A stretch of DNA of 15,569 nt from JAUVDZ01 sp042568205 (GCA_042568205.1 JBHPJE010000017.1:1-15569); one strand, 5' to 3'; counted from the stretch's first letter, positions 8,472-14,589 are shown. Notes: a model not told the origin generated them from the letters alone. Translations and numbers: made by a program.

Positions 8472-9863
8472 TTAAGTTGTATAGAATAATGATTGAATAA
8501 AGGTTACGATTATTAATGATAGAAATGCTATAACTAAACCTAAAATTGCGTATAGGATTGTTCGTTTTCCTTTTTGTTGTAGTTGCGAATTCCCTGATGA
8601 AACCATAAGGATTATTCCACCAATGATTACCATTAATAACGCAAGAGCTCCAATAATTTTTGTTGCTAATTCAATTGCTTCGATAATTAAGAAAAATAAA
8701 CCTTTTCTTAGGCTTGTTGATTGAGCACCACTTTCTGCTCTTTCTAAGTAAGATTGACCTTCATCTATTTTTAATACTTCTGAAACTCTGAATACATCTT
8801 CTTTTTTACACCTGAAACATCCATCGCTTTTATCTTCATTCTCAGATTTTAATCCTTCCCCATCATCACATTCTTCAGAACCTTCAACAATACTATTTCC
8901 GCAAACAGTCTTGCATTGTTCATTTACTTTTTCTTTCAAGCTTTTAAAACATGCTTCAGCCTGTTCCAAGGTGTTAATTTTAGTTCCTTCAAAAGTTTCG
9001 TTCATTTGGCAACTTCCAATATTTTGATTATAGAAATTTTGTTTACATTTTAATTCTTCGCCCACCAAACCGCTTGTAGCAGTCGCTATTTCAGCGCTGA
9101 AGTCGAAAGTTACACATTTTTCTCTGGCTTTTGCAACAATCTCTGTCTCACATTTTTTTATTATTTCATCGTCAGTGGTTTTAGACTTTGTAATAGTTTC
9201 ATTATATTTTGTTTCGGCAGTATTTTTACAAAAATCATAATCACTTTTTGCATATTTTAAACATTCTGATTTAAGAAATTCGATACCTTCATTACATTTT
9301 TTTTCATCTGCTATTTTAGTTTCTTCACATTTCTTTACTTCTTCTTTTTTTGTAGCTTCAGCTTCTGCTGCCTTAGTGTCTTTTTTACAATCTACATCTT
9401 TAATCTCTTTTTGATAGCATTCAGTGTCAACTTTTTCACCTTGTGAGCCAGTTGGTACAGTTATGGTACTGCCAGTACATTTTGCTTTTATTGTTTCCTG
9501 GCAAGCTTTATCATACGTTTTATAGCATGATTCAACTCCTGATCTTGCTTGTTCAAATAGAGTATTTGTACATGAAGGATTTGAAGCACTTTTTAATGCT
9601 ACGCCATGAGTATTTAAATCTAGATTATAGCTGTAGCAAGTATTTAATAGTGAATTTGAAAATAAACTACTTGCACATGATTGTGCTGTTGAAAATTCAC
9701 TACTACATGCTGTTCCTTTTTCATTATTAAGAGTATCCCGTATACATTTATTTTCAGCATCTGTTAAGGCCCCAACCACCCCCACATTTAATAAAAAAAC
9801 CACCACACCCATTAGTGCAGTTGCTAGAATCCTTCCTAAGATTTTTTTATTTTTATTTTTCAT
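8472..9863 (-). CDS. Large VirB2/TrbC-like membrane protein with 24 cysteines and a Myxococcus-type disulfide repeat
   Basis: The preferred start is the ATG at 9863 (463 residues), because it places a basic cluster directly before the signal peptide core (about residues 8-32). ATGs at 9899 and 9938 would extend it by 12 or 25 residues and overlap pilT. The ectodomain has 24 cysteines. Cys179, 190, 201 and 212 are exactly 11 apart, and the 238/250, 273/285 and 305/317 pairs are 12 apart, in Lys/Glu-rich helix. At 321-352 lies a motif, 'CGNSIVEGSEECDDG' then 'DGCFRC', that matches the Myxococcus cysteine-rich (disulfide) repeat. Two membrane helices (about 398-421 and 435-459) enclose 'SSGNSQLQQKGKR'. 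It is the first gene after pilT and the largest of the five relatives. A surface-exposed structural or adhesive subunit is plausible but not shown. Confidence 0.8.
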   Translation of the reverse strand: MKNKNKKILGRILATALMGVVVFLLNVGVVGALTDAENKCIRDTLNNEKGTACSSEFSTAQSCASSLFSNSLLNTCYSYNLDLNTHGVALKSASNPSCTNTLFEQARSGVESCYKTYDKACQETIKAKCTGSTITVPTGSQGEKVDTECYQKEIKDVDCKKDTKAAEAEATKKEEVKKCEETKIADEKKCNEGIEFLKSECLKYAKSDYDFCKNTAETKYNETITKSKTTDDEIIKKCETEIVAKAREKCVTFDFSAEIATATSGLVGEELKCKQNFYNQNIGSCQMNETFEGTKINTLEQAEACFKSLKEKVNEQCKTVCGNSIVEGSEECDDGEGLKSENEDKSDGCFRCKKEDVFRVSEVLKIDEGQSYLERAESGAQSTSLRKGLFFLIIEAIELATKIIGALALLMVIIGGIILMVSSGNSQLQQKGKRTILYAILGLVIAFLSLIIVTFIQSLFYTT

Positions 9864-9891
9864 CCGGGGATGTTTAAATTTTCTAAAGCTT

Positions 9892-10938
9892 CTATACATC
9901 AAGCTCTTTTGGCATGAATGCCAGTGCTTCTTCTTCATCTACAAGATCAGCCTGCATCAGATCAGTTAATGACTTTTTCATTGTTTGCATGCCTTCCTGC
10001 GTACTTGTTTCAATTACTGAATCAATTTGATGTGTGTTTCCTTTTCTTATCATGTTTGAAATTGCATGATTACCGAACATTATTTCATATGCACCCATTC
10101 TGCCTTTTTTATCTTTTGTCTTTAATAAATTTTGCCACACAACAGCTTTAAGTCCTTCAGCCAATTGTGTTCGTATTTGATTTTGTTGAGTATGTGGGAA
10201 AGCGTCAATAATACGATCAATAGATTTTGCTGCGCCACTCGTATGCAAGGTTCCAAATACCAAATGCCCGGTTTCTGCAGCAGTAATCGCTAATTGGATT
10301 GTTTCTAAATCACGCATTTCCCCAATTAGAATAACATCTGGATCTTCACGTAATGAAGCTTTTAATGCTTTTTGAAAGCTTAAAGTATGCGTTCCAACCT
10401 CTCTCTGATCCACAACAGAATTCTTACTTTCATGAATAAACTCGATCGGATCTTCAATTGTAATGATATGCTTAGATTGATTCATATTAATTTCATTCAC
10501 AATCGCAGAAAGCGTAGTCGACTTACCTGAACTTGTAGGACCAGTTACAATCACAAGACCATTTGGGAATGTTGGAACTTTTTTTAACTGTTCTGGAAGA
10601 TTTAATTCTTCCATAGTGTAGATTTTATTCGGAATAACTCTGAAAATCGCTCCGATTCCTTTTCTTTGAACAAACATATTAACCCTGAATCGGCCAATAT
10701 CCTCTAAATCAATTGAAAAGTCGAGATCGAGCTTTTTACTAAAATGTTTTCGCTGCTCTTCTGTCATTATTTCCAATAAAAGGTTTTCTGCCATTTTTTT
10801 AGATAACGGCTCATGTTCCTGAATTCGAACCAAATCACCATTGATTCTTAAAATAGGTTTTGAGCCAGTAGTAATATAAATATCAGAAGCTTTATATTGC
10901 ACTGCAGTCCGAAAGATTTTTGAGAGTTTTAGTTCCAT
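9892..10938 (-). CDS. pilT: Type IV pilus retraction ATPase PilT
   Basis: A 348-residue secretion ATPase of the PilT/GspE superfamily that depolymerises type IV pili from the cytoplasmic face of the membrane. Visible motifs are Walker A GPTSSGKST (133-141), Asp box TIEDPIEF (160-167), Walker B DVILIGEMRD (201-210) and His box GHLVFGTLHT (224-233). The C-terminal part has 'MIRKGNTHQ' and 'GMQTMKKSL', where PilT proteins have the AIRNLIRE region and GMQTMD. Length is normal for PilT and there is no N-terminal extension of the PilB kind. It heads a minus-strand series of six genes with a strong promoter of its own, away from pilC on the opposite strand. Identity is very secure; PilU-like function cannot be excluded. 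Confidence 0.95.
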   Translation of the reverse strand: MELKLSKIFRTAVQYKASDIYITTGSKPILRINGDLVRIQEHEPLSKKMAENLLLEIMTEEQRKHFSKKLDLDFSIDLEDIGRFRVNMFVQRKGIGAIFRVIPNKIYTMEELNLPEQLKKVPTFPNGLVIVTGPTSSGKSTTLSAIVNEINMNQSKHIITIEDPIEFIHESKNSVVDQREVGTHTLSFQKALKASLREDPDVILIGEMRDLETIQLAITAAETGHLVFGTLHTSGAAKSIDRIIDAFPHTQQNQIRTQLAEGLKAVVWQNLLKTKDKKGRMGAYEIMFGNHAISNMIRKGNTHQIDSVIETSTQEGMQTMKKSLTDLMQADLVDEEEALAFMPKELDV

Positions 10939-10964
10939 TTCAAATTTTATTTTTAATTCATATT

Positions 10965-10993
10965 ATTATAGCACAAAAATCGTCAATCATCAA
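10965..10993 (-). promoter_or_regulatory. Extended -10 sigma-70 promoter for pilT and the pilin-like genes
   Basis: Reading the minus strand, a -35-like TTGATG (10993-10988), a 17-base spacer and a perfect -10 TATAAT (10970-10965) lie in the 70-base gap between dus and pilT. TGC precedes the -10, giving a perfect extended element TGnTATAAT. The distance to the pilT ATG gives a short leader of about 20 bases. No other promoter is evident before 5691, so all six genes may depend on it. Confidence 0.7.
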
Positions 10994-11008
10994 CCCCTGG
11001 ACCGCTTT

Positions 11009-11974
11009 CTAAAGCGAAATTCCTTTTATTTCTTCTAAAATACCTAATGCTTCTTTTTCAGTCTCAACTCTAACCAGCTTTGCACGGTATTTTGAAGCTC
11101 CAGGAAAGCCTTTTATATAAGATGCCAGATGTTTGCGCATTTCTAACATAGCTCGTTTTTCGCCTTTAACTTCAACAGAAAGTCGGATTTGCTTAGTCGC
11201 AACTTCAATCCACGTTGGTAAAATTTCAAATTCCGGTGAATCTGGGTAAAGTGCACGATAAATTTCATACATTATCAATGGATTTCCAAAAGTTGCCCGT
11301 CCAACCATAATTCCATCTAAATTTTTCAGTTTTTCTAAAGCTATTTCTGGAGAAATCACATCTCCATTTCCAATTACATTAATTTTCAACAAATCTTTTA
11401 TTCGATAAATCGGATCCCAATCAGCAAGTCCAGTATATCCTTGTTTTGTTGTTCTTCCATGGATTGTTAAGTTGGTTGCTCCGGCTTTTTCTAAGTTTAA
11501 ACAGAAATCTGTAAAAGCATCTTCATCATATTCTTTAAATCCGATCCTCATTTTTACAGAAACCGGCAGTTTTGTATTCTGAACAACCGAATGTGTTATT
11601 TCAGCTGCCAATTCAGGATTTTTTAATAAAGCAGATCCATGTTGAGACGCAATTACGTTCTTTGCTGGGCATCCCATATTAATATCAATTCCATCGGCAC
11701 CGCTTTCTTCAACAAATTTAATTGCTTCAACAAAATGATCAGGATGTTTTCCAAATAATTGAACAATCAAAGGACGTTCAGTCTGTTCAAATCCAATTTT
11801 TCCAATAGACTTTTTACTATTATATTTAAGCGCATCAGCGCTTGTGAATTCAGTAAAGCAAACTACACCTGGTGCATATTCCTTAACCAGCTGCCGAAAA
11901 GCAGAATCTGTGTAACCCTCCATTGGTGCAAGAGCAAGAATAGGCTTTGTAGCCTTTTCCCATGTAAACTTCAT
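11009..11974 (-). CDS. dus: tRNA-dihydrouridine synthase (Dus family)
   Basis: This FMN-dependent enzyme reduces uridines to dihydrouridine in tRNA. With the ATG at 11974 it has 321 residues; a TTG at 11986 would add four residues and overlap the upstream gene by 8 bases. The N-terminus 'PILALAPMEGYTDSAFRQ' is the family's entry into the TIM barrel. The catalytic cysteine is Cys102 in 'NMGCPAKNV'. 'IHGRTTKQGY' (171-180), 'IGNGDV' (201-206) and 'MVGRATFGNP' (223-232) are the FMN and tRNA contact segments. The C-terminal helical domain ('MRKHLASYIKGFPGASKYR') is complete. It is the last gene of the unit beginning at 13066, starting 4 bases after the previous stop. The subfamily looks DusB-like, but the target position in tRNA cannot be read from the sequence. 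Confidence 0.93.
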   Translation of the reverse strand: MKFTWEKATKPILALAPMEGYTDSAFRQLVKEYAPGVVCFTEFTSADALKYNSKKSIGKIGFEQTERPLIVQLFGKHPDHFVEAIKFVEESGADGIDINMGCPAKNVIASQHGSALLKNPELAAEITHSVVQNTKLPVSVKMRIGFKEYDEDAFTDFCLNLEKAGATNLTIHGRTTKQGYTGLADWDPIYRIKDLLKINVIGNGDVISPEIALEKLKNLDGIMVGRATFGNPLIMYEIYRALYPDSPEFEILPTWIEVATKQIRLSVEVKGEKRAMLEMRKHLASYIKGFPGASKYRAKLVRVETEKEALGILEEIKGISL

Positions 11975-11978
11975 AAAA

Positions 11979-12494
11979 TTAGCCAATTAATCCAAATATC
12001 CAGTCAAATACAGGATTCAACCATCCGAATACTAGCGCAAGAATCAATAAAACCAAAATCAAAAATCCTACAATAAATGCAATTATAACTGTTGATTTAT
12101 TTTTTCGTTGTGGAAGTGGTGCTGGTTCAGTCGCAGGTTCCGGTTTTGCTTCGCTCGCTGGCGCTCGCTCCAAAGAGCTCACCTCGTTCTTCGCTCCGGG
12201 GGGAGTTGCTTGGCTCGCTTCGCTCGCTGGCGCTCGCTCCATAGAGCTCTCTTCGATCGCTCCGGCAGCTTTAACAACTGTTTCAACGGGCGCAACCGCT
12301 TCAGTTGGTCTTTCTGCAATTCCTTTTTCAGCCTGCGCTAAAAGAGCCTTAACAGTTTCATTATTAGGATCAATTTCAAGAATTTCCATACATCCTTCTT
12401 TTGCTTTTTCCCAATCCAATTCTTCTATCCATTTTTTTACTTTATCAATTGCTTCATTCTCAGTAACTACTTCTGGTGTTGAGCTTTCATCCAT
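11979..12494 (-). CDS. Tail-anchored protein with TPR-like N-terminus and duplicated low-complexity linker
   Basis: A 171-residue protein of unknown function. Residues 14-60 look like a TPR-like helical pair ('KVKKWIEELDWEKAKEGCME' then 'ILEIDPNNETVKALLAQAEK'). Residues 62-130 form an Ala/Pro/Glu-rich linker in which 'SS(M/L)ERAPASEA' appears twice. A basic 'PQRKNKS' precedes one strongly hydrophobic helix (about 135-157) near the C-terminus, so the TPR part is probably cytoplasmic and tail-anchored. The linker DNA is strikingly GC-rich compared with both flanks because of a perfect 24-base repeat. It sits 2 bases after the upstream gene and directly before dus. A scaffold for protein-protein contact at the membrane is a guess from the TPR alone. 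Confidence 0.75.
   Translation of the reverse strand: MDESSTPEVVTENEAIDKVKKWIEELDWEKAKEGCMEILEIDPNNETVKALLAQAEKGIAERPTEAVAPVETVVKAAGAIEESSMERAPASEASQATPPGAKNEVSSLERAPASEAKPEPATEPAPLPQRKNKSTVIIAFIVGFLILVLLILALVFGWLNPVFDWIFGLIG
12148..12171. repeat. GC-rich 24-base repeat, copy A
   Basis: This begins 'gcttcgctcgctggcgctcg' and is identical over 24 bases to copy B at 12217-12240. Partial similarity continues on the right side through 'agagctc' to 'tcgctccgg' near 12199. It lies inside the linker of the TPR/tail-anchored protein and encodes, on the minus strand, the second ERAPASEA. Confidence 0.85.
12217..12240. repeat. GC-rich 24-base repeat, copy B
   Basis: Identical to copy A, starting 69 bases later (23 codons), so the reading frame is kept. 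It encodes the first ERAPASEA on the minus strand. Similarity again extends right, through 'agagctc' and 'tcgctccgg', to about 12264. Confidence 0.85.
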
Positions 12495-12496
12495 AA

Positions 12497-13066
12497 TTAA
12501 AATTTATTAAGATCAGCATCATCTTCATCATCAGTTCTAGGGAGTACATTTTCAATTGCACCCCAATCACTTTCTTCATTTGCTGGAACAATTAATGTAA
12601 CTTTATCTCCTACTTCAGCTCTAAAATATGTAACAGAAGCCAATAATACCTTATAAGCTTTTGCTTCAGCCATAACTTTAAATTGTCCGTCTTCCTGAGT
12701 TAAAATTCCAACAGCAGTTTTTCTTTCAGCCGGACCAATTTGTTTATAAATAAATGATCCATCATCAAGAATAGTTAATTTCAAAACATCTCCAGGAATA
12801 AGTTTAGATTTACTGGCATAGTTTGCTGGTACTGGATAATTCTTTTTACTTGGACCAATCATGTCCTGACCATTAAATACACCTTCAATGATTTTTCCTT
12901 CAGGAGAATCTGATGTACTTAAATCTTTTGCTGATTCTTCATATTTTTCGCTCAAGTCACTCTTTTTTCCACCCAAATCCAAAAGGACTTGTTTTGCAGA
13001 TCTAATACTGCTCTCAGCGTTTTCTAACATTTCTTGTAACAATGCGAGTTTGGAAGCTTTTGCCAT
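12497..13066 (-). CDS. Conserved protein of unknown function: coiled coil plus beta-rich domain
   Basis: A 189-residue soluble protein without signal peptide or membrane helix. Residues 1-55 are predicted coiled coil. The middle ('GQDMIGPSKKNYPVPANYAS', then 'LIPGDVLKLTILDDGSFIYK', 'QIGPAERK') reads as a beta-rich barrel-like domain. 'YKVLLASVTYFRAEVGDKVT' and 'IVPANEESDWGAIENV' close the fold before an acidic tail 'RTDDEDDAD'. I have seen very similar sequences annotated only as hypothetical in Patescibacteria; I do not know a function. It is the first gene of a three-gene unit with its own promoter, directly downstream of ftsQ-sbp. The fold guess is inference from residue pattern. Confidence 0.82.
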   Translation of the reverse strand: MAKASKLALLQEMLENAESSIRSAKQVLLDLGGKKSDLSEKYEESAKDLSTSDSPEGKIIEGVFNGQDMIGPSKKNYPVPANYASKSKLIPGDVLKLTILDDGSFIYKQIGPAERKTAVGILTQEDGQFKVMAEAKAYKVLLASVTYFRAEVGDKVTLIVPANEESDWGAIENVLPRTDDEDDADLNKF

Positions 13067-13094
13067 TTTATTTTTGTTAAATTTCAGTAGAATT

Positions 13095-13103
13095 ATTATA
13101 CCA
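13095..13103 (-). promoter_or_regulatory. Extended -10 promoter for the unknown/TPR/dus unit
   Basis: On the minus strand TGGTATAAT (TGn plus perfect TATAAT at 13100-13095) lies 28 bases before the ATG at 13066, in the 51-base gap after sbp. No convincing -35 is seen at 16-18 bases, which is usual when an extended -10 is present. It suggests the genes down to 11009 are transcribed apart from ftsQ-sbp. Confidence 0.6.
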
Positions 13104-13117
13104 AATTTTGCGTTTAT

Positions 13118-13483
13118 TTAAAATGCTTTTTTCTGTTTTCTCTTTTCCATATAATTCTGCAATACAGCTCTTCTAGTAATACCAACATTAGTAAATATTC
13201 TGAATGTGAATACTACAGTTGCTGCTAAGTATAAATCTAATCCTAATTTGTCTCCTAAATATGTGATTGCAATTGCTAAAACCACATTAAAGAACAATCC
13301 TGTTAAAAAGATCACAGCATCATAATTATCTTTAGTAACTTCAGCTCTAATTGCACCAAAAATGGCATCTATAATACCAATACTCACTACAGCTGTATAA
13401 CGTGTAAGTTCAATCGGAATAGGGATATCAACTGCAAATCCCAATATAATTCCTACCAATACTCCAATTAATGCCCAAATCAT
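13118..13483 (-). CDS. sbp: Small basic membrane protein Sbp (DUF1290 family)
   Basis: A 121-residue polytopic protein with four hydrophobic segments (about 2-18, 30-46, 55-75, 82-99) and a basic tail (109-119). 'NVVLAIAITYLGDKLGLDLY' and 'FTFRIFTNVGITRR' match the DUF1290/Sbp family. Members sit in the division gene cluster of Firmicutes near divIB and ftsA-ftsZ. Here it follows an ftsQ/divIB gene by 10 bases, which reproduces that linkage. Its biochemical role is not established in any species that I know; a link to division or envelope growth is inferred from context. Confidence 0.88.
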   Translation of the reverse strand: MIWALIGVLVGIILGFAVDIPIPIELTRYTAVVSIGIIDAIFGAIRAEVTKDNYDAVIFLTGLFFNVVLAIAITYLGDKLGLDLYLAATVVFTFRIFTNVGITRRAVLQNYMEKRKQKKAF

Positions 13484-13493
13484 AATAAATTTG

Positions 13494-14411
13494 TTAACGT
13501 CTTTTAAATATCACACGATCGCCTTTAACGCTAGAGATTCTTAAATCAATATAGGCAATCGAATCAGTATAAATATTCAATTCAGGAAGTATCGACTTAA
13601 GTTTACTATATTGTTCCTGTAATGTTAATCCTGTGTCTAGCCAAATTTCAAAATCCCGCTCGGTTTTCAAATGAACTTCTCTTTCTTTTGATAAGTATTC
13701 AGTATCTACAACACCCATTCCAAATAGTTCCTCATATCCGTAAATTGCATCTAATATATACTCTAATTTTTCCCTTGGGATAGCATAATTTCCTAATTCC
13801 AAAGTTTTTTCAGTTCGAAGTTTTATATATGGTAGATTTTGATTTTCAAAATCCTGCTGAACGAGTAAACCTATCTTATTAATAATGAATTTTTTCTGGG
13901 ATTCTTCAAAATAATTATAAATATTTGCTACTTCAGAAAAATTTTCATACTCCATAACCAAAGTGTGCGGATAAGCTTTTTTAATTCTTAAGTTTTCAAT
14001 TTCAGGATACTGATCATGGATTTTCTTTTGGATTTCACCTGTATTTAATAAAAGCAGATTTTTCCCATTATGAACCGCTAAAAATTCTTCAAATTTTGAA
14101 TTTTCCTGAATTATATCGTCTCCATAAACTTTCCATTCCTGAATTTCAAAAAATGCAGTAAAAACCATTAAATATAAGAAAATTATTGTGGCAATCGAAC
14201 CAATTCCAATAATTAATACCTTTTTTAAAGGAAAATTATTCTTATATCTAACCTTCATCTCACCTGAATATCGAGTTTTCTTAGCCTTTTTAGGCAATTT
14301 TTTTGAATTTGAAACACGACGATGTGAATAAGGAGATCGAATCTCCTGAATTTTACTCTTTTTGGAAGCCTTAACTCGTCTTCGTCCTTTTTTTCGTTTT
14401 AAAAAAGCCAT
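13494..14411 (-). CDS. ftsQ: Cell division protein FtsQ/DivIB
   Basis: A bitopic division protein of 305 residues. It has a long, very basic cytoplasmic N-terminus (1-63), one membrane helix (about 64-86), then an extracytoplasmic POTRA-like domain beginning 'FFEIQEWKVYGDDII' and including 'LRIKKAYPHTLVMEYEN' (141-157). The beta domain ends 'IAYIDLRISSVKGDRVIFK', the usual FtsQ C-terminus ('IDLR' then 'v.fk'). FtsQ links FtsB/FtsL with the septal peptidoglycan synthase FtsW/FtsI at the division site. It is followed by sbp, as in Gram-positive clusters; ftsA and ftsZ are not in the window. The strongly basic N-terminal tail of about 60 residues is longer than in many homologues. Identity is firm. 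Confidence 0.92.
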   Translation of the reverse strand: MAFLKRKKGRRRVKASKKSKIQEIRSPYSHRRVSNSKKLPKKAKKTRYSGEMKVRYKNNFPLKKVLIIGIGSIATIIFLYLMVFTAFFEIQEWKVYGDDIIQENSKFEEFLAVHNGKNLLLLNTGEIQKKIHDQYPEIENLRIKKAYPHTLVMEYENFSEVANIYNYFEESQKKFIINKIGLLVQQDFENQNLPYIKLRTEKTLELGNYAIPREKLEYILDAIYGYEELFGMGVVDTEYLSKEREVHLKTERDFEIWLDTGLTLQEQYSKLKSILPELNIYTDSIAYIDLRISSVKGDRVIFKRR

Positions 14412-14424
14412 ACATTTCAGTAAA

Positions 14425-14430
14425 TTTATA
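14425..14430 (-). promoter_or_regulatory. Possible -10 element for ftsQ
   Basis: TATAAA on the minus strand ends 13 bases before the ftsQ ATG. A -35-like TTAACG is only 15 bases upstream, shorter than ideal. Weak evidence. Confidence 0.3.
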
Positions 14431-14449
14431 GCTTTTTAATCTTAACGTT

Positions 14450-14479
14450 AACCCTTTAAATAATAAAGGTTATTTTTTT
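14450..14479 (+). terminator. Terminator-like AT-rich hairpin with T-run (plus-strand sense)
   Basis: Read on the plus strand, 'aacccttta' (14450-14458) can pair with 'taaaggtt' (14464-14471) with one bulged C, followed by a run of seven T. The stem has few GC pairs, and no plus-strand gene precedes it, so a real terminator role is doubtful. In the minus direction there is no T-run after the hairpin. Confidence 0.25.
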
Positions 14480-14582
14480 CACTACGTCGTACGGGCTCAT
14501 AGCGCTCAATCAGGCACTTCGTCGTACTTATACATCCGATTCGCTTTGCTCATGCGCATGTATAAGCATCGCTTTACTCCTT
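14480..14582. repeat. GC-rich intergenic element with direct and inverted repeats
   Basis: This spacer between ftsQ and the 48-residue gene is conspicuously rich in CG compared with the surroundings. Two 13-base copies of cac(t/a)... type, 'cactacgtcgtac' (14480-14492) and 'cacttcgtcgtac' (14515-14527), differ at one base. A perfect 9-base inverted repeat, 'cttatacat' (14527-14535) and 'atgtataag' (14558-14566), encloses 22 bases that include the palindrome 'catgcgcatg' (14551-14560). 'tcgctttgctc' inside it loosely resembles the GC-rich repeat at 12148. No protein gene of usual size fits. It may be a dispersed palindromic (REP/MITE-like) element or a structured RNA. Confidence 0.6.
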
Positions 14583-14589
14583 CTTCGCG

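Noticed and set aside
9443..9730. Plus-strand open frame of 95 codons
   Set aside because: It lies opposite the cysteine-rich part of the 463-residue protein, consists mainly of Leu, Tyr and Ile, and has no family features.
8472..9938. Longer 488-residue version of the large pilin-like protein
   Set aside because: The extra 25 residues overlap the end of pilT and are out of character before a signal peptide; the ATG at 9863 gives a standard exported N-terminus.
5691..10938. Complete conjugative type IV secretion system
   Set aside because: Only VirB2/TrbC-like pilin candidates are present; no VirB4, VirB6, VirB8, VirD4 or relaxase is encoded in the window.
11003..11016. Hairpin CGCTTT-CT-AAAGCG at the end of dus as an intrinsic terminator
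   Set aside because: The stem is short with a very tight loop and lacks a T-run after it on the minus strand (CGGTCCAGGGG follows), so it does not meet the criteria of an intrinsic terminator.
12148..12264. CRISPR-like array
   Set aside because: Only two repeat copies, embedded in an open coding frame with no cas genes; spacer and repeat are both translated.
12108..12341. Plus-strand open frame of 77 codons rich in Arg, Trp and Ser
   Set aside because: It is the reverse reading of the GC-rich repeats within the minus-strand TPR/tail-anchored gene; composition is implausible and there is no start context.
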